This document shows positions 1 through 6,142 of a stretch of 9,890 bases of DNA, in pieces (the first letter of the stretch is position 1; each line of letters opens with the position of its first letter). The notes under the pieces were generated by a model, which worked only from the letters and a program-made list of their open reading frames with translations, searched no databases and was not told the origin of the DNA. Origin of the DNA: an uncultured Lachnospiraceae bacterium (GTDB lineage Bacteria; Bacillota; Clostridia; Lachnospirales; Lachnospiraceae); contig CAJTJY010000040.1 in NCBI GenBank assembly GCA_910576975.1, forward strand, positions 1 through 9,890, in the 5' to 3' direction. The position numbers were made by a program, and so were the translations under genes.

Positions 1-207
1 GCACTGTCTTTTGACTATCCGGTTTACACAAAGCCGGGCGAGGGCGGCGGGGTTTTTATTACGGAAAATTACAAGCCTTATACCAACACCCTCACACTGA
101 CGGAACAGAAAACCCTGTGCAGTTTATATGATAAAGCAGAGGGGAAAGGGAGAGAAATCCTTTTCCGTATCATTCACAAATATGGTGCGGACAAGCTGAA
201 AATTTAG
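1..207 (+). CDS. C-terminal part of an HTH_11/DeoR-like transcriptional regulator (5' end outside window)
   Basis: The frame is open from the first base to a TAG at 205-207 and encodes 68 residues. The start is outside the window. The piece begins ALSFDYPVYTKPGEGGGVF, which resembles the wing of winged-helix HTH_11 domains (a hydrophobic 'P-I/V-x-T-x-x-G-x-GGG' hairpin), followed by a short tail rich in charged residues (residues 36-68). Proteins of this kind are common small regulators in the conjugative elements of Firmicutes and sit just before the replication genes, as here. It would bind DNA in the cytoplasm; its target is unknown. The recognition helix is not visible, so the family call rests on the wing only. 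It could also be a WYL-less relative or another small element-encoded protein. Confidence 0.5.
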   Translation, partial: ALSFDYPVYTKPGEGGGVFITENYKPYTNTLTLTEQKTLCSLYDKAEGKGREILFRIIHKYGADKLKI

Positions 208-335
208 GACAGATACATTCAAGGCTGACAACCAAAAACTGAATACATAAATCCCGTATATGATCCTGCAATTCTTCCCAACTGTTTGCAGGTGTTTTCA
301 AGGGATTTTGAATTATTTTTCATTAACACAGCGCA
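208..335 (+). other. Intergenic leader upstream of the replication genes
   Basis: This stretch, together with the terminator that follows it, separates the regulator from the replication operon. A weak promoter candidate is CTGACA (about 224-229) followed after about 17 nt by an AT-rich CATAAA-like hexamer before position 251. The frame of the next gene is open back to a TTG at 286, but no ribosome binding site precedes that codon. No other structure is convincing. Confidence 0.35.
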
Positions 336-379
336 AGGGCAGTCACAGACTTATGGGAAAAGTCTGGGCTGTCCTTTTT
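336..379 (+). terminator. Intrinsic terminator or attenuator in the leader of the replisome-organizer gene
   Basis: The outer stem pairs AGGGCAG (336-342) with CTGTCCT (369-375, one G-U pair). The inner stem pairs CAGACTT (346-352) with AAGTCTG (360-366) perfectly, around a 7-nt loop. A small internal loop (TCA against GG) separates the stems. A run of five T follows (375-379). The ribosome binding site AAGGAGG of the next gene (388-394) begins only 9 nt after the T run. It can stop transcripts entering from the regulator gene at 1-207. Because a transcript started in the 208-335 stretch would also cross it, it may act as an attenuator. I see no clear antiterminator partner. Confidence 0.75.
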
Positions 380-399
380 GTGCGTTTAAGGAGGCATTT

Positions 400-1164
400 A
401 TGGCAAAAAGATATTACTGGCTGAAGCTGAAAGCGGACTGGTTTTCAGACAAACGAATTAAGAAGCTGCGTTCCATAGCGGGCGGCGATACGCATACGAT
501 TATCTACCTGAAAATGATGCTGCTGTCACTAAAGGACGAGGGGAAACTTTATTTTGAGGGCGTGGAGGACAACTTTGCTTCGGAGATTGCCCTTGCGCTT
601 GACGAGGACGCAGAGAATGTGAAGCTGACTCTTGCATTTTTACAGCGGCATGGATTGATAGAAATCGGCGATGATGACGAGTACCAGCTTACGGAAGTGC
701 CGACAATCATCGGTTCGGAAACAGCGTCGGCTATGCGTGTGAGGGAACATAGAGAACGGAAAAAACAGTCTGACACAGAGGGCAGGCTGTTACAATGTAA
801 CACGAATGAAACAGCTTGTAACAATCTGAAACAGATTTGTAGCGTAGAGGGAGAGAAAGAGATAGAGAGAGATAAAGAGATTGAGAAAGAGGGAGAGGGA
901 GAGAACGGAACGCCCGCCCACGCCGCTTATGGGAGATTTAATAATGTTTTACTTTCTGATGCGGAGATTGGCGGTCTGAAATTGGAACTGCCTGACAAGT
1001 GGGAATATTACATTGACCGCCTGTCTTTACATATCGCTTCAAGCGGGAAACAGTACAATAACCATGCCGCCACGATTTACAAATGGGCGCAGGAGGACAC
1101 TGGCAAAACAGCGCCAAAGAAGGGGATACCCGATTATTCATACAGTGAGGAGGACAGCTTATGA
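400..1164 (+). CDS. Phage-type replisome organizer (DnaD-like), replication initiator of the mobile element
   Basis: The 254-residue product opens MAKRYYWLKLKADWFSDKRI, the hallmark of the phage replisome organizer N-terminal domain (about residues 1-110), a winged-helix DNA-binding region related to DnaD/DnaB of Bacillota. A basic stretch (112-123, RVREHRERKK) leads to a cysteine-containing linker (130-147) and a Glu/Lys-rich low-complexity linker (150-169). The C-terminal part (about 175-231, ending IYKWAQED) is the element-specific conserved region. The family binds the origin and recruits helicase loader and helicase. The start is set at 400 because AAGGAGG lies 5 nt upstream; the longer frame from 286 crosses a terminator and has no ribosome binding site. 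It overlaps the helicase-loader gene by 4 nt (ATGA), implying translational coupling. The linker-coding DNA carries iteron-like motifs (see 788-834). Confidence 0.85.
   Translation: MAKRYYWLKLKADWFSDKRIKKLRSIAGGDTHTIIYLKMMLLSLKDEGKLYFEGVEDNFASEIALALDEDAENVKLTLAFLQRHGLIEIGDDDEYQLTEVPTIIGSETASAMRVREHRERKKQSDTEGRLLQCNTNETACNNLKQICSVEGEKEIERDKEIEKEGEGENGTPAHAAYGRFNNVLLSDAEIGGLKLELPDKWEYYIDRLSLHIASSGKQYNNHAATIYKWAQEDTGKTAPKKGIPDYSYSEEDSL
788..834 (+). repeat. Iteron-like TGTAACA motifs inside the initiator gene (candidate origin)
   Basis: TGTTACA (788-794) and TGTAACA (796-802) form a perfect 7-bp inverted repeat around one base. A third TGTAACA lies at 817-823. The last two are parts of an imperfect direct repeat: TGTAACACGAATGAAACAG (796-814) and TGTAACAATCTGAAACAG (817-834), differing at three positions and one base in length. 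They fall in the linker-coding part of the replisome-organizer gene. Initiator proteins of lambda-like and several Gram-positive phages bind iterons in the same place in their own gene. That this is the element's origin is inference; codon constraint or chance could also explain three copies of a 7-mer. Confidence 0.45.
846..905 (+). repeat. Purine-rich low-complexity tract (GA-rich)
   Basis: Of these 60 bases only four are pyrimidines (T at 863, 873, 881 and 882); the rest is irregular GAGA/GAAA sequence. It encodes the Glu/Lys/Arg-rich linker near residues 150-169 of the replisome organizer. Such simple tracts are prone to slippage. Strong purine/pyrimidine strand asymmetry next to iterons is also a feature of lambda-type origins, though this tract is not especially AT-rich. 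Confidence 0.7.
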
Positions 1165-2006
1165 ACGGTTTAACGGATAAGGTTCTGAATATGATGGACA
1201 CTGCACAGGAGCCGGAGGATTACATAGGGGAGGACGGTTTACTGCACTGTGGGAAATGCCATAAACCGAAAGAAGCCTATTTCCCACAAGGCAAGGCATT
1301 GTTCGGGCGTGACCGCCACCCGTCTGAATGTGACTGCCGCAGGGCAGAGCGTGAAAGGCTGGAAAAAAGGGAATCGGACGAAAAGCACAATGCCGAAGTG
1401 GAACGTCTGAAACGGGAAGGCTTTTCCAATCCCGCCATGCGTCACTGGACTTTTGAAAATGACAACGGGAAATGCCCGCAGATAGGGAAAGCACACTCCT
1501 ATGTGGAGAAGTGGGAAACGGTGCGGTCTGAAAACCTCGGTTACTTACTGTGGGGGAATGTCGGATCGGGGAAAAGCTATTTTGCGGGCTGTATCGCCAA
1601 TGCCCTCATGGAGAAAGAAATACCCGTCTGCATGACGAACTTTGCAACGATTCTGAACAACCTTTTCTACGGCTCGGAATACAGGAATGAATACATCGTA
1701 AGGCTCTGCTCCTATCCCCTGCTTATCCTTGATGATTTCGGCATGGAGAGGGGTACGGAATACGGGCTTGAGCAGGTCTACAACGTGATAGACAGTCGGT
1801 ATATCAGCAAAAAACCGCTGATTGCAACAACGAACCTTACGCTGGAGCAGCTCAGGAATCCAAAGGACGTGTCACACGCACGCATTTATGGCAGGCTGCT
1901 TGAAATGTGTGTGCCTGTCCGCTTTACGGGCGGCGATTTCCGCAAAATAACGGCACAGCAGAAAATGGAACGCCTAAAAAAGCTGATAGATAGAGGGGAG
2001 TGTTGA
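1161..2006 (+). CDS. DnaC/IstB-like AAA+ helicase loader
   Basis: The 281-residue protein belongs to the DnaC-like ATP-binding family that loads the replicative helicase at the origin. A cysteine cluster near the N-terminus (C30, C33, C57, C59) looks like a zinc-binding module and is followed by a charged helix (about 59-85). The AAA+ core begins near residue 125: Walker A GNVGSGKS (132-139), Walker B LLILDDFG (187-194), sensor-1-like IATTN (221-225), and a candidate arginine finger in HARIYGRL (R241 or R245). The ATG overlaps the stop of the replisome organizer (ATGA), and GAGGAGGA upstream lies in the previous gene. Pairing of initiator and loader in one operon points to autonomous replication of the excised element. 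IstB transposition helpers share the fold but would sit beside an IS21 transposase, which is absent. Confidence 0.88.
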   Translation: MNGLTDKVLNMMDTAQEPEDYIGEDGLLHCGKCHKPKEAYFPQGKALFGRDRHPSECDCRRAERERLEKRESDEKHNAEVERLKREGFSNPAMRHWTFENDNGKCPQIGKAHSYVEKWETVRSENLGYLLWGNVGSGKSYFAGCIANALMEKEIPVCMTNFATILNNLFYGSEYRNEYIVRLCSYPLLILDDFGMERGTEYGLEQVYNVIDSRYISKKPLIATTNLTLEQLRNPKDVSHARIYGRLLEMCVPVRFTGGDFRKITAQQKMERLKKLIDRGEC

Positions 2007-2010
2007 AAAT

Positions 2011-2220
2011 ATGGGCAATTATAACATAGATAAAGTACCAATTTGGGAGAAAGCTAATTTGACAATTAAGGAAGCGGCAGAATATTCCAATATCGGAATT
2101 AATCGGATAGAAGAATTATTAAAGATGCCAAGTTGTAGTTTTGTACTGTATGTGGGGAAAAAGAAACTTGTAAAACGTAGAGAATTTGAACTTTTTTTAA
2201 GCCGTACATTGGAAATATAG
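2011..2220 (+). CDS. xis: Tn916-type excisionase
   Basis: The 69-residue protein matches the size and pattern of Tn916 Xis: an N-terminal VPIWEKANLTIKEAAEYS (9-26) resembling the 'IPIWERYTLTIEEAS' opening of that protein, a MerR-like winged-helix DNA-binding fold, and a basic segment GKKKLVKRREFE (49-60) that should form the wing. In this family the protein bends DNA near the element ends and tips the integrase towards excision. A GAGGGGAG ribosome binding site lies at 1993-2000, 10 nt before the ATG, and only 4 nt separate it from the helicase-loader stop, so it is probably transcribed with the replication genes. Base composition shifts here: this gene and int are clearly more AT-rich than the two replication genes. 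Confidence 0.85.
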   Translation: MGNYNIDKVPIWEKANLTIKEAAEYSNIGINRIEELLKMPSCSFVLYVGKKKLVKRREFELFLSRTLEI

Positions 2221-2231
2221 AAATACAATGA

Positions 2232-2260
2232 TTTACTTTTGAGCCTTGATATGCTATACT
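2232..2260 (+). promoter_or_regulatory. Integrase promoter with extended -10
   Basis: The -35 hexamer TTTACT (2232-2237) and -10 TATACT (2255-2260) are separated by 17 bp. A TG dinucleotide at 2252-2253, one base before the -10, gives an extended -10 (TGCTATACT). Transcription would start near 2267, giving int its own short leader. The -10 lies in the loop of the terminator at 2241-2285. Confidence 0.7.
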
Positions 2261-2285
2261 AACATAGGTGTAAAGGCTCTTTTTT
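2241..2285 (+). terminator. Intrinsic terminator between xis and int, enclosing the int promoter
   Basis: GAGCCTT (2241-2247) pairs perfectly with AAGGCTC (2273-2279), followed by six T (2280-2285). The loop is long (25 nt) and contains the int -10 element. Transcripts arriving from xis could form the hairpin; transcripts started at the int promoter near 2267 lack the left arm and would escape it. This would uncouple int from upstream read-through. Confidence 0.6.
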
Positions 2286-2301
2286 GAAAGGAGCTTTTAC
2301 T

Positions 2302-3432
2302 ATGGGAAAGGACTTAAAAGGAAAGGAGCTTGGCGTTGGAATAAGCCAAAGATCTGACGGGTTCTATGTTGGTAGGTTTACTACTAAATATGGACAACGG
2401 AAACAGAAACTATTCCGCAAACTGCAAGAGTGCAGACAGTGGCTGGCAGATTCACAGTATCAGGACGAACATAGTAATCTGAATTTTCTGGAAGAAATGA
2501 CGGTAAAGGCGTGGTTTGACTATTGGATTAGCATGAAGAAGCGGACAGTGCGCCCAAACACGGTAAGAAATTATACAGAGCGTTATGAACGTAACATTGA
2601 TCCTGTGATTGGAAAGCAGATTTTATCAGAAGTAAAACCGATTCAATGTCAAATGATCATGAATCGGATGGCTGATGAAGGGTATCGTATATCTACTATT
2701 TATCAGGCAAGGATAACATTGTTTAATATGCTTGATTATGCGTATCAGAATGATGTGATTATGAAAAATCCTTGTAATGGAATGGTAAAATCTGATATCG
2801 GAAAGCCTACACAGAAGAAGGAAGCGTTGACGTTGGAGCAGCAGAAAAGGTTTGTAAGGGGCATTGTAGGAAATACATATGAGTACCAATACAAATTTTT
2901 GTTGCAGACAGGGCTTAGAACGGGAGAACTTGTAGGCTTGAAATGGACAAATATTGATTTTGATAACCGTACCCTGACGATTAGCCGATCTATGGAATAT
3001 CGTTATTCTACTGGAGAGTGGAGAATCGGAGAACCTAAGAGTAAATCAGGGTATCGGTCAATTCCATTGACAGATGAAGCGATAGATATGCTACGAAGAC
3101 AGAAACAGAAGAATCTTGAAGTCAAAGTAATTCCAATGGAATGGTCAGACTATGTTTTCCTATGTAGAAAGGGAACGCCAGTCAAAAACAGTACGTATGA
3201 CACCATGTTGTTTAAACAGTGTGACAAGATAGGGATTCCGAGATTTTCCATGCACGTATTGCGGCATACATTTGCCACCAGATGTATCGAGGGCGGTATG
3301 AAGCCAAAGACATTGCAGACGATACTTGGACATTCTAATATAGGTATAACCATGAATCTGTATGTTCACACGACAGAAGATGAAAAGCACAAAGAAATCG
3401 AAAAAATTGCGGCGTCTCTCAAGGTAGTTTAG
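2302..3432 (+). CDS. int: Tyrosine recombinase (integrase) of the mobile element
   Basis: The 376-residue protein has the three-part layout of Tn916/lambda-type integrases: an N-terminal arm-binding domain with beta-rich sequence (about 10-55), a SAM-like core-binding domain (about 65-160), and the catalytic domain (about 175-365). The catalytic residues are visible: R206 in TGLRTGEL, K246 in GEPKSKSG, H318 and R321 in HVLRHTF, H344 in LGHSNI, and the nucleophile Y354 in MNLYVHTT. It is complete and probably active. The start at 2302 is chosen because AAAGGAG lies at 2287-2293 with 8-nt spacing; a TTG at 2284 in frame would precede that site. It follows xis and lies at the end of the element, next to ychF, the usual position for int relative to the attachment site. 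Confidence 0.93.
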   Translation: MGKDLKGKELGVGISQRSDGFYVGRFTTKYGQRKQKLFRKLQECRQWLADSQYQDEHSNLNFLEEMTVKAWFDYWISMKKRTVRPNTVRNYTERYERNIDPVIGKQILSEVKPIQCQMIMNRMADEGYRISTIYQARITLFNMLDYAYQNDVIMKNPCNGMVKSDIGKPTQKKEALTLEQQKRFVRGIVGNTYEYQYKFLLQTGLRTGELVGLKWTNIDFDNRTLTISRSMEYRYSTGEWRIGEPKSKSGYRSIPLTDEAIDMLRRQKQKNLEVKVIPMEWSDYVFLCRKGTPVKNSTYDTMLFKQCDKIGIPRFSMHVLRHTFATRCIEGGMKPKTLQTILGHSNIGITMNLYVHTTEDEKHKEIEKIAASLKVV

Positions 3433-3434
3433 AA

Positions 3435-3464
3435 AAATTGGTACGTAAATTGGTACGTAACCAA
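3435..3464 (+). repeat. Tandem 12-bp repeats after int; candidate integrase-binding/attachment region
   Basis: AAATTGGTACGT occurs twice in perfect tandem (3435-3446 and 3447-3458). The second copy runs into a small inverted repeat, TTGGT (3450-3454) against ACCAA (3460-3464), around ACGTA. The repeats begin 3 nt after the int stop, where integrase arm or core sites are normally found. A second candidate core is the near-palindrome CTTATAAAATATAAG (3484-3498). The other element end is not in the window, so the exact crossover cannot be set. Confidence 0.5.
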
Positions 3465-3468
3465 AACC

Positions 3469-3498
3469 TTGAAAGGCGAAAACCTTATAAAATATAAG
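3469..3498 (+). promoter_or_regulatory. Weak candidate promoter for ychF
   Basis: TTGAAA (3469-3474) and TATAAG (3493-3498) are spaced by 18 bp. The predicted start, near 3505, would fall almost at the ribosome binding site AAAGGAG (3506-3512), giving a very short leader. The region lies between the tandem repeats and ychF, so it may be made by the junction of element and host. Confidence 0.35.
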
Positions 3499-3523
3499 AA
3501 AATTCAAAGGAGATTGAGATAAA

Positions 3524-4621
3524 ATGAAACTAGGAATCGTAGGATTGCCCAACGTAGGCAAGAGCACCTTGTTCAATTCACTGACAAAGGCGGGGGCAGA
3601 ATCTGCAAATTACCCCTTTTGCACGATAGACCCCAATGTAGGGGTCGTGACTGTCCCAGATGAACGTCTGAAAAAATTGGGGGATTTGTACCAATCTAAG
3701 AAAGTCACTCCGGCGGTAATTGAATTTGTAGATATTGCCGGACTGGTGAAAGGCGCCAGCAAGGGAGAGGGATTGGGCAATCAGTTTTTATCGAATATCC
3801 GTGAAGTGGACGCCATTGTCCATGTGGTACGCTGCTTTGAGGACAGCAACATTGTTCATGTGGATGGAAGCATCAATCCGGTGCGTGATATCGAGACGAT
3901 CAACTTGGAATTAATTTTTTCAGACATCGAGATCTTAGAACGGAGAATCGCAAAGACCAGCAAAGGCGCCAGAATGGACAAGACCCAGGCGAAAGAATTA
4001 AAAATGTTGCAGCGGGTAAAGGAACATCTGGAGGAGGGCGGTCTTGCCAAGACGTTTGCACTTGAAGACGAGGACGAAGAGAACTGGTTTAAGGAATATA
4101 ACCTTTTGACCGCAAAGCCGGTGATCTATGCTGCAAATGTGACGGAAGAGGATCTTGCAGATGACGGCGCAGCGAATGCATTCGTGCAAGAGGTGCGCAA
4201 AAATGCCGCAGAGGAAGCTTGCGAGGTATTTGTGATTTGCGCTCAGATCGAACAGGAGATTGCGGAGCTGGATGACGAGGAAAAATCCATGTTTTTAGAA
4301 GAGCTTGGCCTGAAAGAATCTGGATTAGAGAAGCTTGTCAAAGCAAGCTACAGTCTTTTAGGCTTAATCAGTTATCTCACTTCCGGAGAGGACGAGACTC
4401 GTGCCTGGACCATCCGCCAAGGAACCAAAGCGCCCCAGGCGGCGGGCAAGATCCACTCGGATTTTGAGCGCGGATTTATCCGGGCGGAAGTGGTCAATTA
4501 CCAGGATTTGCTAGACTGCGGCTCTCTGTCTGCGGCAAAGGAAAAAGGCTTGGTTGGCTTAGAAGGGAAAGAATATGTCGTAAAAGACGGAGACGTGATA
4601 TTATTCCGGTTTAATGTATAA
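3524..4621 (+). CDS. ychF: Ribosome-associated ATPase/GTPase YchF (Obg family)
   Basis: The 365-residue length and nearly every signature fit YchF, the bacterial relative of OLA1. G1 is GLPNVGKST (7-15), G3 is DIAGL (70-74), and the G4 position reads NVTE (205-208), the NxxE form that in this family goes with ATP rather than GTP preference. A helical coiled-coil insert (about 130-180) and a C-terminal TGS domain (about 280-365, with TRAWTIRQGTKAPQAAG) follow. Family members bind ribosomes and are linked to translation and oxidative stress responses. Start: AAAGGAG at 3506-3512, 11 nt before ATG. It is the first clearly chromosomal gene after the mobile element, whose end lies within about 90 bp upstream. 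Confidence 0.96.
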   Translation: MKLGIVGLPNVGKSTLFNSLTKAGAESANYPFCTIDPNVGVVTVPDERLKKLGDLYQSKKVTPAVIEFVDIAGLVKGASKGEGLGNQFLSNIREVDAIVHVVRCFEDSNIVHVDGSINPVRDIETINLELIFSDIEILERRIAKTSKGARMDKTQAKELKMLQRVKEHLEEGGLAKTFALEDEDEENWFKEYNLLTAKPVIYAANVTEEDLADDGAANAFVQEVRKNAAEEACEVFVICAQIEQEIAELDDEEKSMFLEELGLKESGLEKLVKASYSLLGLISYLTSGEDETRAWTIRQGTKAPQAAGKIHSDFERGFIRAEVVNYQDLLDCGSLSAAKEKGLVGLEGKEYVVKDGDVILFRFNV

Positions 4622-4625
4622 ATGT

Positions 4626-4671
4626 CTGCGGTTCTGAGACTGCAAAGGTTCCGCAGGCGGGCTCTTTGCAG
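4626..4671 (+). other. Interleaved inverted repeats (possible H-type pseudoknot) upstream of the MATE gene
   Basis: Two perfect stems interlock: CTGCGG (4626-4631) with CCGCAG (4651-4656), and CTGCAAAG (4640-4647) with CTTTGCAG (4664-4671). The order left1-left2-right1-right2 with connecting segments of 8, 3 and 7 nt is that of an H-type pseudoknot, or of two mutually exclusive hairpins. No T run follows, so it is not an ordinary terminator. TTTGCAGA is also tandemly duplicated (4665-4672 and 4673-4680), the second copy entering the MATE ribosome binding site region. A regulatory role is inference. Confidence 0.4.
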
Positions 4672-4694
4672 ATTTGCAGAAAGGATCTCATAAG

Positions 4695-6047
4695 ATGAAA
4701 GCAGAAAACAGGAGTTTCTACCGTTCACTGGCTTCCTTGGTAATTCCCATTACGATACAGAATTTTATTACCAATGCCGTGAATTCCGCAGACGTATTGA
4801 TGCTCGGATATGTGGGTCAGACAGAATTATCGGCGGTTTCTTTGGCAAACCAGTTTCAATTTTTGCTGTCTGGCTTCTTTTTTGGGATTTCATCTGGCGT
4901 GGTGATGCTGGCATCTCAATATTGGGGCAAGAAAGATACTGACTCCATTCAGGCAGTGATGGGAATCGCAACGAAGATTGCATTTGTGACTACCTTGATT
5001 TTGGCGTTGGGGGCGGTTTTTATGCCTCATTCGCTGATGCGGATTTATACCGACGACGGCACGCTAGTGGGCATAGGTGCATCTTATCTTAGAATCGTCG
5101 GCGTTTCTTATGTATGTATGAGCTTTTCCCAGGTGTACCATTGTACTCTGCGGAGCATGGAACGTGCGCAGTTAAGCACCGTGATCAGCTCTGTAGCGCT
5201 TGTTCTGAATGTGGTGCTGAATGCAGTATTTATTTTTGGACTGGGAGGGGCGCCGAGGCTGGGGGTTGTCGGCGTCGCCATCGGTACCACGGCGGCTAGG
5301 GTGACGGAGCTTGCGCTTTGTCTTTTAGATGCAGTGCGAGGAAAATTGTTTGCAATTGACTTAAAGATAATGTTTGGCAGGCATAAGCTGCTGTTTGCAG
5401 ATTTTTGCAAATATTCTCTTCCAGCTATGATCAACGATTTTTCGTGGACGTTTGCGTTTTCGATGTATTCTGTAATTATGGGACATATGAATGCTGACGT
5501 GGTGGCGGCAAGCTCTGTCGCCACCACGGTCCGCAATCTGTGTACGATTTTGTGCTTTGCTCTGGGTTCCGGGGCCTCGGTGCTGCTTGGCATTAAGATT
5601 GGAGAGGGGAAAATTCAAGAAGCAAAAGAGGATGCGAGAAAATCCTGTCAGGTGACGCTTGTCATTGGAATCATTACAGGACTTGTGATCCTGCTGCTGC
5701 GCCCGTTGGTATTTTTATGCTTTACTTTGACGGAACGTGCTGCAGGCTATTTGGATTTCATGTTGTGGATCAGCGCTTATTATGTCGTGGGACAGGCGAT
5801 GAATACGCTGCTGATTACCGGGATTTTTAGGGCAGGGGGGGATTCGAGGTTTGGAATGATTTGTGATAGCATTGTTATGTGGGCGATCAGCGTTCCTTTG
5901 GGATTTTTAAGCGCTTTTGTCTGGAAGCTTCCCCCTATGGCAGTGTATTTTATACTATGCCTCGATGAATTTTGGAAAATTCCCGTCGTCTATGCTCATT
6001 ATAAGAAGTTTGGCTGGCTGAAAGATATTACCCGGGAATTGCATTGA
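4695..6047 (+). CDS. MATE-family multidrug/toxin efflux transporter
   Basis: The 450-residue, very hydrophobic protein has the length and repeated-half structure of MATE (NorM/DinF-type) cation-coupled exporters, with about 12 membrane spans. The first half begins LASLVIPITIQNFI then NSADVLMLGYVG, matching the usual opening where TM1 leads to 'D..mvG..G'; the second half restarts near residues 235-300 (SLPAMINDFSWTFAFSMYSVIMG) with the same pattern. It sits in the cytoplasmic membrane and should exchange protons or sodium for organic cations; the substrate cannot be read from sequence. ATG at 4695 is chosen because AGAAAGGA (4678-4685) precedes it; an in-frame TTG at 4674 lies before that site. 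It follows ychF by 73 bp in the same direction. No internal promoter is clear, so co-transcription is possible. Confidence 0.9.
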   Translation: MKAENRSFYRSLASLVIPITIQNFITNAVNSADVLMLGYVGQTELSAVSLANQFQFLLSGFFFGISSGVVMLASQYWGKKDTDSIQAVMGIATKIAFVTTLILALGAVFMPHSLMRIYTDDGTLVGIGASYLRIVGVSYVCMSFSQVYHCTLRSMERAQLSTVISSVALVLNVVLNAVFIFGLGGAPRLGVVGVAIGTTAARVTELALCLLDAVRGKLFAIDLKIMFGRHKLLFADFCKYSLPAMINDFSWTFAFSMYSVIMGHMNADVVAASSVATTVRNLCTILCFALGSGASVLLGIKIGEGKIQEAKEDARKSCQVTLVIGIITGLVILLLRPLVFLCFTLTERAAGYLDFMLWISAYYVVGQAMNTLLITGIFRAGGDSRFGMICDSIVMWAISVPLGFLSAFVWKLPPMAVYFILCLDEFWKIPVVYAHYKKFGWLKDITRELH

Positions 6048-6066
6048 GAAATAGGAACCAAATTTT

Positions 6067-6109
6067 GTCCGGGATATGGCGCTTTTTCTTAAAACGCCAT
6101 ATCCCGGAC
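6067..6109. terminator. Hairpin terminator between convergent genes
   Basis: A perfect 15-bp stem, GTCCGGGATATGGCG (6067-6081) with its exact complement (6095-6109), encloses a 13-nt loop containing TTTT and AAAA that could extend the stem past a bulge. It lies 19 nt after the MATE stop and 33 nt beyond the DUF4179 stop on the other strand. Only TTT follows on the plus strand and AAAA flanks the left arm (TTTT on the plus strand), so it probably serves both directions, though neither side has a long T run. Confidence 0.75.
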
Positions 6110-6142
6110 TTTACGATCTGCGGCAATGCCTATTTGATGATG

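Noticed and set aside
286..399. N-terminal extension of the replisome organizer from TTG 286
   Set aside because: It would translate through a strong terminator, lacks a ribosome binding site, and the family normally begins at the MAKRYYWLKLK motif encoded from 400.
5108..5618. Long minus-strand frames opposite the MATE gene
   Set aside because: They mirror a clear transporter gene, have no ribosome binding site, and their residue make-up is that of an antisense shadow.
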